Source of the DNA: Paracoccus sp. MBLB3053 | GTDB taxonomy: Bacteria > Pseudomonadota > Alphaproteobacteria > Rhodobacterales > Rhodobacteraceae | Reading direction: 5' to 3' | Assembly (NCBI RefSeq): GCF_031822435.1 | Contig: NZ_JAVQLW010000004.1 | Coordinates: 1 to 64,000, forward strand | DNA length: 64,000 nucleotides | Part shown: positions 16,925 to 25,519 of the stretch, in pieces | How positions within the stretch are numbered: the first letter of the stretch is position 1 | How the letters are laid out: the number at the start of each line of letters is the position of its first letter | Program-made: the position numbers and the translations under genes | Notes under the pieces: model-generated | Seen by the model: only the letters and a program-made list of their open reading frames with translations | Database searches by the model: none | What the model was told of the DNA's origin: nothing

Positions 16925-18133
16925 ATGATCGGATTTACGCGCCGGGCCGCCATCGGCCTGTTCTGCACGACTGCCGCCGTGACACTGAGCCTTGGGGCCG
17001 CGCAGGCGCAGGAGGTCGTGCGCATCGGCTATGTCGCATCGAAAAGCGGCCCCGCCGCCGCCGGGGCCGGGATTACCACCATCCCGAATTACGAGCTGTG
17101 GGTCCATGACGTGAACGCGGCGGGCGGGTTGAAACTGCCCGATGGCAGCCAGCACAAGATCGAGCTGATCGCCTATGATGACCGCTCCACCGCCGAAGAG
17201 GCGGTGCGCGCGGTCGAACGTCTGGTCAGCCAGGACAAGGTCGATTTCATCCTGCCGCCCTGGGGCACGGGCTTCAACCTGGCCATTGCGCCGCTGATGG
17301 ACCGGCTGGGCTATCCGCATCTGGCGGTGACCTCGCTGACCGACAAGGCGCCGGAATTCGCCGCGCGCTGGACGAAAAGCTTTTGGATGCTGGGCGGCGG
17401 GCATGATTATGCGGGCGGGCTGGCCGATCTGCTGGACAAGGCCGTGGCCGACGGCACGATCAACAACAAGGTCGCGGTCATCTCGGTCTCGGATGGGTTC
17501 GGCATCGACCTGATCTCGGCCGCGCGCCCGATCTTCGCCGAGCACAAGCTGGATCTGGTCTATGACAAGGCCTATCCCGTTGGCACCACCGATTTCGCCG
17601 CGATCATCGAGGATGTGAAGGCCAGCGGCGCCGACAGCTTCGTGGCCTTTTCCTATCCGCCGGAAACCTTCGCGCTGGCCAAGCAGTCCCAGACCGCTGC
17701 CTTCAATCCCAAGGTTTTCTTCACCGGCGTCGGCACGCCCTTCCCCAATTATCCCGGCGTGGTCGAGGGCAAGCAGGAAGGCGTCATGTCCGTGGGCGGG
17801 GTCGATGGCACGTCTGACAAGATCACGGCCTATTTCAAGCGCCATGCCGAGGTGATTGGCACGCCCCCCGACAGCTGGGCCTCGGCCATCACCTATGCCA
17901 GCCTCGAGATGCTTCAGCAGTCGATCGAACGGGTCGGGCTGGATCGCGAGGCGGTCGCGGGCGAACTGTCCTCGGGCAAATTCGACACGGTGATCGGCGA
18001 GGTGAAGCTGCAGGATAACCAGCTGCGCGACCTGTGGCTGGTCGGGCAATGGCAGGGCGACACGTTCAAGGGTGTTTCACCGGCCGATAAGCACGGCGCA
18101 ACTGCCCCGATCATCCCGAAGCCCAACTGGTAA
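16925..18133 (+). CDS. Branched-chain-type ABC transporter substrate-binding protein (LivJ-like)
   Basis: Periplasmic receptor of 402 residues from the HAAT (LivJ/LivK) family. A signal peptide covers about residues 1-28 (ends AQAQE) and the type I periplasmic fold begins VVRIGYVASKSGPAAAGAGI. The ATG at 16925 follows a GGGGAGGA site; the upstream in-frame extension to 16847 was rejected. The operon ends with an aromatic-type aldehyde dehydrogenase, so the ligand could be an aromatic or other non-amino-acid compound, as is frequent for this receptor family. Confidence 0.87.
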   Translation: MIGFTRRAAIGLFCTTAAVTLSLGAAQAQEVVRIGYVASKSGPAAAGAGITTIPNYELWVHDVNAAGGLKLPDGSQHKIELIAYDDRSTAEEAVRAVERLVSQDKVDFILPPWGTGFNLAIAPLMDRLGYPHLAVTSLTDKAPEFAARWTKSFWMLGGGHDYAGGLADLLDKAVADGTINNKVAVISVSDGFGIDLISAARPIFAEHKLDLVYDKAYPVGTTDFAAIIEDVKASGADSFVAFSYPPETFALAKQSQTAAFNPKVFFTGVGTPFPNYPGVVEGKQEGVMSVGGVDGTSDKITAYFKRHAEVIGTPPDSWASAITYASLEMLQQSIERVGLDREAVAGELSSGKFDTVIGEVKLQDNQLRDLWLVGQWQGDTFKGVSPADKHGATAPIIPKPNW

Positions 18134-18140
18134 GACGGCG

Positions 18141-18170
18141 GCCTTTCGGGCGAGCACCCGCCCGGAAGGC
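18141..18170 (+). promoter_or_regulatory. Intercistronic hairpin after the binding-protein gene
   Basis: A stem formed by 18141-18152 and 18158-18170 (GCCTTTCGGGCG against CCGCCCGGAAGGC, one mismatch) with a 5-nt loop lies in the 54-bp gap before the first permease gene. No T run follows. It probably sets a lower level of permease than receptor. Confidence 0.55.
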
Positions 18171-18187
18171 GCTGACGGAGAAAAACC

Positions 18188-19063
18188 TTGCTGTCCTCGA
18201 CCCTGATCCTGGGGCTTGTCCTTGGCGGCAGCTATGCGCTGGTCGCCGTCGGGATGACGCTTCAATATGGTATCGCGCGGATCATGAACCTTGCCTATGG
18301 CGAATTCATCATCCTCGCGGCCTTCCTGACTTTTCTTCTCTTCACCCATCTGGGCCTCAGCCCGCTGGTCGCGCTGCTGATCGTGCCGCTGATCGGCTTT
18401 GGCGCGGGCTATCTGCTGTTTCAGTTGATGATGCGGCCTCTTGTCGCGCGATCGGGCGGGACGGGGCGGCTGGAAGCCGATTCGATCCTTGCCACGTTCG
18501 GCCTGCTATTTGTCCTGCAGGGTATCATGCTGGTGATCTGGGGCGGGAATTTCACCTCTTATGCATATCTCGATCAGGGTGTGAACGTGCTGGGCACCAC
18601 GGTCGCGGCGAACCGGCTTCTGGCTTTCGGGCTTAGCTTCGTGATCGGGGCGGCGCTTTATCTCCTGCTGCAGCGCAGCCGCTGGGGGCTGAGCCTGCGC
18701 GCGGTCGCGCTGGCCCCGCAATCGGCGCCGCTGGTCGGGCTGAACGTCAAGCGCATCGCGGCGATCGGCTTTGGACTCGGCACGGCACTTGCGGCCGGTG
18801 GGGGCGTGATGGTGTCGATGTTCCAAACGTTTTCGGCCAATGACGGCGTCATCTTCACCATGAAGGCGCTGGTTGTCGTAATCATGGGCGGTGTCGGCAA
18901 TGTCATGGGGGCGCTGATCGCGGGAGTTCTTCTGGGCCTCGTCGAGACATTCGTGGCCCGCTACATCGACCCGGGCCTGACGCTGGCTGCGACCTATCTT
19001 CTGTTCCTCGGGGTTCTCTTGTGGCGGCCCGAGGGGCTGTTCGGAAAGGCGGTGGGACGATGA
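18188..19063 (+). CDS. Branched-chain-type ABC transporter permease (LivH-like)
   Basis: Membrane permease of 291 residues, LivH family, with the characteristic start LGGSYALVAVGMTLQYGIAR followed by IMNLAYGEFIIL, and GVGNVMGALIAGVLLGLVET near the end. The proposed start is TTG at 18188, supported by a GGAG motif 8-12 bases upstream and by matching family N-termini. It overlaps the LivM-like gene by 4 bp (ATGA). Confidence 0.87.
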   Translation: MLSSTLILGLVLGGSYALVAVGMTLQYGIARIMNLAYGEFIILAAFLTFLLFTHLGLSPLVALLIVPLIGFGAGYLLFQLMMRPLVARSGGTGRLEADSILATFGLLFVLQGIMLVIWGGNFTSYAYLDQGVNVLGTTVAANRLLAFGLSFVIGAALYLLLQRSRWGLSLRAVALAPQSAPLVGLNVKRIAAIGFGLGTALAAGGGVMVSMFQTFSANDGVIFTMKALVVVIMGGVGNVMGALIAGVLLGLVETFVARYIDPGLTLAATYLLFLGVLLWRPEGLFGKAVGR

Positions 19064-19971
19064 TGCAGCTACTGCCCTTCTACGCCGTTCTGATCCTCGC
19101 CGGTATCTCGACCTCCTGGATTGGCGATTACGGGGTCGGCCTTCTACTGGGCATGGCCAGCGCTGCCACCCTGGCCAGCGCCTGGGCGCTGTTCTCCGGC
19201 CCGACCCGCTATATCTCGCTGGCGACCGTCGCCTTTTACGGCATCTGTGCCTATGTCGTCGCGGTCTTTGCCGAAACCCAAAGCTGGCCCGTGATCCTGT
19301 TGATCGCCGCCGCCTTCGGGGCAGGGGTCGCGCTGGTCGTCGGGTTGTCGACCCTGCGGCTGGCCGGGATCTATTTTGTCATCTTCTCCTTCGGCCTCGC
19401 CGAGCTGATCCGGCAGCTGATCACCTGGTTCGAGGTCAATGTGACCGGCACGCTGGGTCGCTATATATTCACCGATTTCCAGCCGAAGCACCTGCTGTGG
19501 CAATTGCTGGCCCTGCTTGCCGTGACCCTGACGATCAGCGTCCGGATCAGCCGCTCGCGTCTCGGGCTGGCGCTGAAGGTCATCGGCGATGATGAAACCG
19601 TCGCTGCCCATGCCGGGATCAACCTCGCGCGAACCAAGCTGCTGCTTTTCGTTATCTCGGCCGTGCTGATCACCCTCGCGGGCGCGATCCAGTCGCCGCG
19701 TTGGGTCTATATTGAGCCCTCGATCGTCTTCAATCCGACCGTCTCCTTCACCGCCGTCATCATGGCGCTGCTGGGCGGGGCGAACCGAATCTGGGGGCCA
19801 ATCCTTGGCGCGGTGCCGCTGTATCTGGGCTTCGAGTTCCTCTCGACCCATTTCCCCGATCATTTCTCGATCCTGCTGGGGCTACTTTTCATCCTCGTGG
19901 TCTTTGCCCTGCCGAATGGGGTTCTGGCCGCCATCGAAAAACTCGGTCGCCGGAAAGGGGGTGTCGCATGA
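19060..19971 (+). CDS. Branched-chain-type ABC transporter permease (LivM-like)
   Basis: Second membrane permease, 303 residues, LivM family. Family features are the LRLAGIYFVIFSFGLAELIR stretch around residues 105-125, the SRLGLALKVIGDDETVAAHA loop contacting the ATPase, and a C-terminal GGANRIWGPILGA motif. It overlaps both neighbouring genes by 4 bp, so the order H-M-G-F is translationally coupled. Confidence 0.88.
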   Translation: MMQLLPFYAVLILAGISTSWIGDYGVGLLLGMASAATLASAWALFSGPTRYISLATVAFYGICAYVVAVFAETQSWPVILLIAAAFGAGVALVVGLSTLRLAGIYFVIFSFGLAELIRQLITWFEVNVTGTLGRYIFTDFQPKHLLWQLLALLAVTLTISVRISRSRLGLALKVIGDDETVAAHAGINLARTKLLLFVISAVLITLAGAIQSPRWVYIEPSIVFNPTVSFTAVIMALLGGANRIWGPILGAVPLYLGFEFLSTHFPDHFSILLGLLFILVVFALPNGVLAAIEKLGRRKGGVA

Positions 19972-20693
19972 GCCTCGTGCATGTTCAGGGCGTCACCAAG
20001 CGCTTCGGCGGGCTGTCGGCGGTGTCGGATCTGGGTTTCGCGCTCGAAAAGGGTGAAATTACCGCGCTGCTCGGGCCGAATGGTTCGGGCAAGACGACGA
20101 TGATCAACATGATCTCGGGGGCGCTGGTCCCGACCGAGGGGCAGATCATCTTCAAGGGCAACCAGATCGGGGGGCTGTCGGCGGACCGGATCGCGCGGGC
20201 GGGAATCGCCCGGACCTTCCAGCTGGTCCGTATCCTGCCCTCGCTGAGCCTGATGGAAAACGTCATGGTTCCCGCTGCCTTCGGGCCGCGCCGGCTATGG
20301 GGGAAACCCGCGCGCGACCATGCCGAGACCTGTCTGGATCGCGTCGGCCTTGCCGGGAAACTTAACCTTTCGGCCGCCGATCTGACCTATATCGACCAGA
20401 AGCGGCTGGAACTGGCCCGCGCGCTGGCGGCCGAGCCGGATCTGCTGCTGCTGGACGAATGGCTGGCCGGGCTAAATCCGGCCGAACTGGGGCAGGGGAT
20501 CGATCTGATCCGCCGCCTTGCGAGGAGTGGCATCACCATTCTGATAGTCGAACATATCATGGAGGCCGTGCGCGCCCTCTGCCCGCGCACCATCGTCATG
20601 GCAGCGGGACGCAAATTGGCCGATGGCGCAACCGTCGAGGTGCTGGCCCGGCCCGAGGTCATCACCGCCTATCTGGGAAGCGCCCATGCTTGA
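19968..20693 (+). CDS. Branched-chain-type ABC transporter ATP-binding protein (LivG-like)
   Basis: ATPase of 241 residues. Walker A is GPNGSGKTT (about 36-44), followed by the LivG-specific IARTFQLVRILPSLSLMENV segment and Walker B LLLLDEWLAGLNP. The Walker B glutamate is present but the motif reads DEW rather than the usual DEP/DEV. The ABC signature is degenerate: where LSxGxxR is expected the sequence is LTYIDQKRLELARALA, so LSGGQ is absent. This may lower ATPase activity or mark a divergent heterodimer with the LivF-like partner. Confidence 0.85.
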   Translation: MSLVHVQGVTKRFGGLSAVSDLGFALEKGEITALLGPNGSGKTTMINMISGALVPTEGQIIFKGNQIGGLSADRIARAGIARTFQLVRILPSLSLMENVMVPAAFGPRRLWGKPARDHAETCLDRVGLAGKLNLSAADLTYIDQKRLELARALAAEPDLLLLDEWLAGLNPAELGQGIDLIRRLARSGITILIVEHIMEAVRALCPRTIVMAAGRKLADGATVEVLARPEVITAYLGSAHA

Positions 20694-21441
20694 GATCCGC
20701 GATCTGACCATCCGCTATGGTCGCCATCTGGCCGTGGACGGGCTGAGCCTGCAGGTGGCGCCGGGCGAGACCGTGGCGCTTCTGGGCGCGAACGGGGCCG
20801 GGAAATCCTCGACCCTGAACGCCATTGCGGGGCGGGTCCGGCCCGCAGCGGGACAGATCAGCCTGTCCGGGGGAGACCTTCTGTCCCTGCCGCCGCATCA
20901 CGTCGTCGATCTGGGCGTCGCGCTGGTGCCCGAGGGGCGCGGCGTCTTCGGCCCCCTGAGCGTCGAGGAAAACTTGCGGCTGGGTGCAAACCCGCTGCGC
21001 GCCCGCGCCCGAGAGGCGGCAACCCGGGACGAGATCTTCAGCCTGTTCCCGCGACTGGCAGAAAGACGGCGGCAGGCCGTCAACACCATGTCCGGCGGCG
21101 AACAACAGATGGTCGCCATCGCCCGCGCCTTGATGTCCGCCCCGGATTACCTGTTGTTAGATGAGCCCAGCCTGGGCCTTGCCCCCGTGGTGACCGAGGA
21201 ACTTTTCGCGGCGCTTGCACAGATCAAGGCGCGGGGTCTGGCGATCCTGCTGATCGAGCAGAACGTCCGACTGAGCCTTGCCCTTGCCAGCCGCGCCTAT
21301 CTTCTGACCAGCGGACGGATGGCCGGGGCGGGCGACAGCGCCGCCATAGCCGCAGATCCGAAACTGACCGAAATCTTTCTGGGCCGCAGGCCCGACACCG
21401 ACATGACCGACAGGAAAGGCGTCTCACATGCACAAGGCTGA
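20686..21441 (+). CDS. Branched-chain-type ABC transporter ATP-binding protein (LivF-like)
   Basis: Second ATPase, 251 residues, with all canonical motifs: Walker A GANGAGKSS (about 36-44), signature MSGGEQQMVAIARAL and Walker B YLLLDEPSLGLAP. The ATG at 20686 overlaps the LivG-like gene by 8 bp. Because its partner lacks a proper LSGGQ motif, this subunit probably provides the intact signature of the heterodimer. Its 3' end overlaps the aldehyde dehydrogenase gene by 14 bp. Confidence 0.88.
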   Translation: MLEIRDLTIRYGRHLAVDGLSLQVAPGETVALLGANGAGKSSTLNAIAGRVRPAAGQISLSGGDLLSLPPHHVVDLGVALVPEGRGVFGPLSVEENLRLGANPLRARAREAATRDEIFSLFPRLAERRRQAVNTMSGGEQQMVAIARALMSAPDYLLLDEPSLGLAPVVTEELFAALAQIKARGLAILLIEQNVRLSLALASRAYLLTSGRMAGAGDSAAIAADPKLTEIFLGRRPDTDMTDRKGVSHAQG

Positions 21442-22879
21442 TCTCTACATTGACGGGGCCTATTCATCGGCATCCAGCGCCAAGACATTCGAGCGCGTGA
21501 ACCCGGTCACGGGCAAGCTTGCGACTACCGCCGCCGCTGCCACCAAGGACGATGCGGCGCGGGCGGCCGATGCGGCGGCGCGGGCCTTCGCGGGCTGGTC
21601 GCAGACATCCGCCGCCGAACGTCGCCGCCTGCTCTTCGCGGCCGGTCAGGCGCTTCTGGCGCGCGCCGATGATTTCGTCGCCGCCATGGCCGAGGAAATC
21701 GGCTCGACCGAGGCCTGGGCGCGTTTCAACGTCAAGCTGGCCTCGGACATGCTGATCGAGGCGGGGGCGCTGACCACCCAGATCAAGGGTGAGGTCATCC
21801 CCTCGAACCGTCCCGGCACCACGGCCCTGGCCCTGCGTGTGCCGGTCGGCGTGGTCTTTTCCATGGCGCCGTGGAACGCGCCGGTGATCCTTGGCGTGCG
21901 GTCCCTGGCGACGCCGCTTGCCTGCGGCAATACCGTGGTGATGAAGACATCCGAGCTTTGCCCGCGCACCCATGGCTTGATCGTCGAGACGATCGCTTCG
22001 GCCGGTTTCCCGCAAGGGGTTCTAAACGCGATCTCGAACGCGCCCGAAGATGCATCGGCCATCGTCGAGGAACTGATCGCCCATCCGGCTGTTCGGCGGG
22101 TGAATTTCACCGGCTCGACCCGCGTCGGGCGGATCATCGCGGAAAAGGCCGCAAAGCACATCAAGCCCGCGCTGCTGGAACTGGGCGGCAAGGCCCCCTT
22201 CATCGTGCTGGAGGATGCCGACATCGAGGCCGCCGTCGCGGCAGCGGCCTTTGGCGCTTACATGAATCAGGGCCAGATCTGCATGTCCACGGAACGGATC
22301 ATCACCGTAGGCGAGGTGGCGGATAAATTCACCGAAGCCTTTGCCACGAAGGTCGCCTCGCTGAAGGCGGGCGATCCGCGCGAGGGGGCGACGCCCTTGG
22401 GGTCCGTCGTTAGCACGGATGCCGCGAACCGCATCCGCGAATTAGTGCAGGACGCGACCAGCAAGGGCGCGAGACTGATCGCGGGCGGCGGCGGCTCGGG
22501 CACGCTGATCGACGCCGTGGCGCTGGATCATGTCACTCCGGCGATGCGGCTTTACAGCGAGGAAAGCTTTGGTCCCGTGGCCGTCATCATCCGCGCGGGC
22601 AGCGTGGACGAGGCGGTTTCTGTCGCCAATGATAGCGAGATGGGCTTGTCGGCGGCGGTCTTCGGACGCGACCAGGCTATGGCCATGACCGTGGCAGCGC
22701 GGATCGAAAGCGGGATCTGCCACATCAATGGACCGACCGTCCATGACGAGGCCCAGATGCCCTTCGGCGGAGTCAAGGAGTCGGGCTATGGCCGTTTTGG
22801 TGGACAGGCGGGAATCAACGAGTTCACGGAGCTTCGCTGGGTTACCCAGCAGAACGGCCCATTGCACTACCCAATCTGA
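21428..22879 (+). CDS. NAD(P)-dependent aldehyde dehydrogenase (vanillin/benzaldehyde type)
   Basis: 483-residue aldehyde dehydrogenase oxidising an aldehyde to an acid in the cytoplasm. Catalytic residues are all present: N150 in MAPWNAP, E251 in ELGGKAP and C285 in NQGQICMSTERI. The C-terminal NGPTVHDEAQMPFGGVKESG motif is typical of vanillin, benzaldehyde and salicylaldehyde dehydrogenases. It is the last gene of the Liv-type operon and overlaps livF, linking transport to aldehyde oxidation. The precise aldehyde is unknown. Confidence 0.86.
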   Translation: MHKADLYIDGAYSSASSAKTFERVNPVTGKLATTAAAATKDDAARAADAAARAFAGWSQTSAAERRRLLFAAGQALLARADDFVAAMAEEIGSTEAWARFNVKLASDMLIEAGALTTQIKGEVIPSNRPGTTALALRVPVGVVFSMAPWNAPVILGVRSLATPLACGNTVVMKTSELCPRTHGLIVETIASAGFPQGVLNAISNAPEDASAIVEELIAHPAVRRVNFTGSTRVGRIIAEKAAKHIKPALLELGGKAPFIVLEDADIEAAVAAAAFGAYMNQGQICMSTERIITVGEVADKFTEAFATKVASLKAGDPREGATPLGSVVSTDAANRIRELVQDATSKGARLIAGGGGSGTLIDAVALDHVTPAMRLYSEESFGPVAVIIRAGSVDEAVSVANDSEMGLSAAVFGRDQAMAMTVAARIESGICHINGPTVHDEAQMPFGGVKESGYGRFGGQAGINEFTELRWVTQQNGPLHYPI

Positions 22880-23018
22880 AGCGAGGCAGTGTGAATCTGT
22901 CAGCTGCCTTGTAAGAAACCCTGCTGACGTGACAACACCAGATGGCCCCTATCCCCATCCGGCGGGGGGCATCGCCAACTTGTTTTGAGGCTTGCGAATT
23001 CGGCCTGAGCTGGGTCTT

Positions 23019-23225
23019 TCAGGCGGTCATTTCAAGGGTGTATCCGGCCCACAGGTCATGGGCATCGGATCTGGCATGGCGATAGGAAGTGGCTGAGAGG
23101 CGATAGCGGCGGGGCCGGAAGATCGTGTTGATCTGGTCATGCGCGGCGAGGAACCTCTGTGCCAGCCTTGGTGACTTGAACTTGCCCAAGCTTCTCGCGG
23201 TTCCGGGTCGTTCGGCGGGGCCCTT
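23019..23225 (-). mobile_element. IS6-family transposase remnant (C-terminal 60 codons)
   Basis: On the minus strand, ending at a TGA at 23019-23021, the reading is GKFKSPRLAQRFLAAHDQIN, TIFRPRRYRLSATSYRHARS and DAHDLWAGYTLEMTA, a clean C-terminus of an IS6-type transposase. Just upstream a small deletion shifts the frame at TRNREKL/GKFKSPR, and the IS3-family element begins at 23231, so the rest of the transposase is lost. It lies 140 bp after the aldehyde dehydrogenase gene. Confidence 0.85.
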
Positions 23226-23306
23226 TGCTCTGCCCCCTGAAAACTGGACCGTTTGAAACTGGAGTTTTCGGCTAACCTTCCCTGGCTGGGAGAGGAGCTG
23301 AGAACG

Positions 23307-23573
23307 ATGAAGGCATCGAAGTTTACGGAGGCGCAGAAGGCGTTCATCCTGAAGCAGGGCGAAGAAGGGACGGCCGTTGCGGAGATCTGCCGCAAGGCGG
23401 GGATCAGCCAGGCGACCTACTTTAACTGGAAGAAGCGGTATGGCGGCTTGTTGCCCGACGAGATGCGGCGGTTGAAGGCGCTCGAAGACGAGAATGTGCG
23501 GCTGAAGAAGATCGTGGCCGACCTGACCTTGGACCGCGAGATGCTGCAGGATGTCATTCGCCGAAAGCTCTGA
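23307..23573 (+). CDS. IS3-family transposase OrfA
   Basis: 88-residue OrfA with an N-terminal HTH (KFTEAQKAFILKQGEEGTAV, AEICRKAGISQATYFNWKKR) followed by a leucine-zipper-like helix (LKALEDENVRLKKIVADLTL). This is the standard IS3 DNA-binding subunit. The start ATG at 23307 has a GAGGAG-like site upstream. The last codons contain a GAAAGC stretch where a -1 frameshift would fuse it to OrfB. Confidence 0.88.
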   Translation: MKASKFTEAQKAFILKQGEEGTAVAEICRKAGISQATYFNWKKRYGGLLPDEMRRLKALEDENVRLKKIVADLTLDREMLQDVIRRKL

Positions 23574-23605
23574 GGCCTGCCCGGACGCGCAAGCTTGTCG
23601 ACGGG

Positions 23606-24409
23606 ATGTTGGTCGATTGGGGTGTGTCGATCCGGCGGGCCTGCCGGGCGCTGCGGTTCGACACCTCGAGCTACCATTACAAATCCCGTCGCACCGGACA
23701 GGCCGGCCTTGAATTGCGGATCCGCGAGATCTGCGAGACGCGTGTGCGCTATGGCTACCGGCGCATTCATGTGCTGCTGCGGCGGGAAGGCTGGCAGGTG
23801 AACATCAAGAAGACGCGCAGGATTTACAATGAGTTGGGCCTGCAATTGCGCAACAAGCACCCTAAGCGCCGGGTGAAGGCCAAGCTGCGCGAGGACCGCC
23901 AGGAGGCCGCCGGGCCGAACGAGGTCTGGGCGATGGACTTCGTTCAGGACCAGCTTGCTTTGGGAAAGAAGCTGCGAATCTTGACCATCGTGGACATCCA
24001 TTCGCGCTACTGCCCGGCGGCAGATCCCCGGTTCGCCTACCGGGGCGAGGATGTGGTCCAGACCTTGGAACGGGTCTGTCGGCAGACTGGCTATCCGCAG
24101 ACGATCAGGGTCGACAACGGCAGCGAGTTCATTTCCCGCGACCTGGATCTCTGGGCCTATGCCAACGATGTCACCCTCGACTTTTCCCGACCGGGGAAAC
24201 CCACGGACAACGGCTTCATCGAAGCGTTCAACAGCAAGCTTCGGGCGGAGTGTTTGAACGCCCACTGGTTCATGGATCTTGCGGATGCTCGCGAAAAGTT
24301 GGAGGCTTGGCGCAGAGATTACAACGAAGTCCGGCCTCACAGCGCGATCGGATACAACGTGCCGATCAACCTGCACATTCCCGGTGGCGCAACCAGCCCG
24401 CCCCCGTGA
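23606..24409 (+). CDS. IS3-family transposase OrfB (DDE integrase domain)
   Basis: 267-residue catalytic half with an rve integrase core. The DDE triad is visible as WAMDFVQD (first Asp), TIRVDNGSEF (second Asp) and NGFIEAFNSKLR (Glu). The frame is open upstream of the ATG to about 23564 (KALRPARTRKLVDGML), in -1 phase to OrfA, so the native product is probably the OrfAB fusion made by programmed frameshifting at the A-rich GAAAGC site. Full length, no internal stops. Confidence 0.88.
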   Translation: MLVDWGVSIRRACRALRFDTSSYHYKSRRTGQAGLELRIREICETRVRYGYRRIHVLLRREGWQVNIKKTRRIYNELGLQLRNKHPKRRVKAKLREDRQEAAGPNEVWAMDFVQDQLALGKKLRILTIVDIHSRYCPAADPRFAYRGEDVVQTLERVCRQTGYPQTIRVDNGSEFISRDLDLWAYANDVTLDFSRPGKPTDNGFIEAFNSKLRAECLNAHWFMDLADAREKLEAWRRDYNEVRPHSAIGYNVPINLHIPGGATSPPP

Positions 24410-24506
24410 TCGGAGCCGCGAAACTCCAGCCCGCGGCGGTCCAAACCCGGGGAGCAGAGCACCAACCTGCAGACTCTCGTTATGAATGAGGGACCAGCAG
24501 GGGGCA

Positions 24507-24919
24507 GGTCACCTGATGTAGCAGGCAGCATCCACGACTACTGGCGACGAATTTGAGAAGGAAGCGACTCTTCTCTCGCGAGCAAATGACTACCTCTTGG
24601 GACAGGGTAGGCTCTTCCTCAGCGCGTCACTGATAGCAGATCGCTTCCCTTTCGCGACACCTCACCGGGGATGTTTCGTAGGCCTAGTTGAGGCCTCAAA
24701 CCGGATGTTGAGGGCCTTCGTCACGCTTAGAAGGGGAGAAAGCGCGGGATTCCCGGTCGGGGACAGTTCCTTATACAACGCTTCACGGCTCAAAGCCCGC
24801 ATCGCGGGCGACCAGCGACATGCCCCGAGCCCGGACAATGGATACTGCGCTGACGTCGCTGTTCCTTGAAATCTCTAGCACGCCGCCATATATTTTCCCC
24901 ATCTGGGAAAGGATTTGTC
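24507..24919. other. Non-coding or degraded stretch after the IS3 element
   Basis: No convincing gene. One plus-strand frame is open from about 24524 to 24869 (reading GDEFEKEATLLSRANDYLLG, then SASLIADRFPF) but lacks an ATG and a ribosome-binding site. It might be the tail of a gene cut off by the IS3 element; I do not recognise it. Confidence 0.3.
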
Positions 24920-25513
24920 GTGAGCGCCGAGTTGACCATCAATGAAGTGGCCCACATCGCTGAGGTCCCGCCACGTAGTGTGGAGAAGGCGATTGAGACA
25001 GGCATCATGAAGCCGGTGAAGCGCCGTGCGATGTTCACGAACACGATGGCGCGATTTCTCAACGAAAATTCGGTTTGCTACTTCGCGGCAGTCGGGCACT
25101 CGACTTACCTTAAGGAACTACCTGTCAGCCGCAAAAAGATGCTGATGAAGGCAATCCAGGGGATGACAGGCCCAAGCCTCGTACCGCTTGATCTCGAGCC
25201 TGGGCTCTACCTCGATCTGCCATTGATCGCCGGTGCAAAACTTGAGGCCGCGCGTGCATATATGACCGACAAAAAGCGATACATCACCAGCGATCCTGAA
25301 ATCTTTGGCGGGGTCCCGATCATCAAGGGCACCAGGATCCCTGTCTATGCGGTGCGCGACAGGCTGGCCGACGGCGATACGATTGACGATCTGTTGGAAG
25401 ATTATCCGGATCTTGCCCGAAAGGCCTTCATCGCGGCCAACATCTATGCATTGACTCACCCGGAACGGGGACGTCCGGTGGCGGCGGGTCGCCCTTGGGA
25501 ATCCGCAGCGTAA
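24920..25513 (+). CDS. DUF433-family antitoxin-like protein
   Basis: 197-residue protein with a C-terminal DUF433 domain (about 125-175: YITSDPEIFGGVPIIKGTRI then PVYAVRDRLADGDTIDDLLE). The N-terminal 100 residues contain a MerR-like helical segment (LTINEVAHIAEVPPRSVEKA). DUF433 proteins are paired with PIN-like DUF5615 toxins, and the next gene is exactly that, 6 bp downstream. The GTG at 24920 follows GGGAAAGG and is preferred to a TTG at 24866. Likely role: toxin neutralisation and autoregulation; this rests on family and gene order. Confidence 0.75.
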   Translation: MSAELTINEVAHIAEVPPRSVEKAIETGIMKPVKRRAMFTNTMARFLNENSVCYFAAVGHSTYLKELPVSRKKMLMKAIQGMTGPSLVPLDLEPGLYLDLPLIAGAKLEAARAYMTDKKRYITSDPEIFGGVPIIKGTRIPVYAVRDRLADGDTIDDLLEDYPDLARKAFIAANIYALTHPERGRPVAAGRPWESAA

Positions 25514-25519
25514 CTTGGC

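Larger units (their letters stand above)
23231..24506 (+). mobile_element. IS3-family insertion sequence (IS407/IS511-like group)
   Basis: A 1276-bp element with orfA and orfB in -1 relation. The left end TGCCCCCTGAAAACTGGACC and the right end (reverse complement TGCCCCCTGCTGGTCC) share nine outer bases and an internal CTGG-CC block, giving imperfect inverted repeats starting with TG. I see no target-site duplication (gctc on the left, ggtc on the right). Both frames are open, so it could be functional. It is inserted beside an IS6 relic. Confidence 0.85.

Noticed and set aside
16424..18049. 541-codon antisense frame over araC and livJ-like genes
   Set aside because: It covers two well-supported genes in antisense and shows no domain; typical high-GC shadow.
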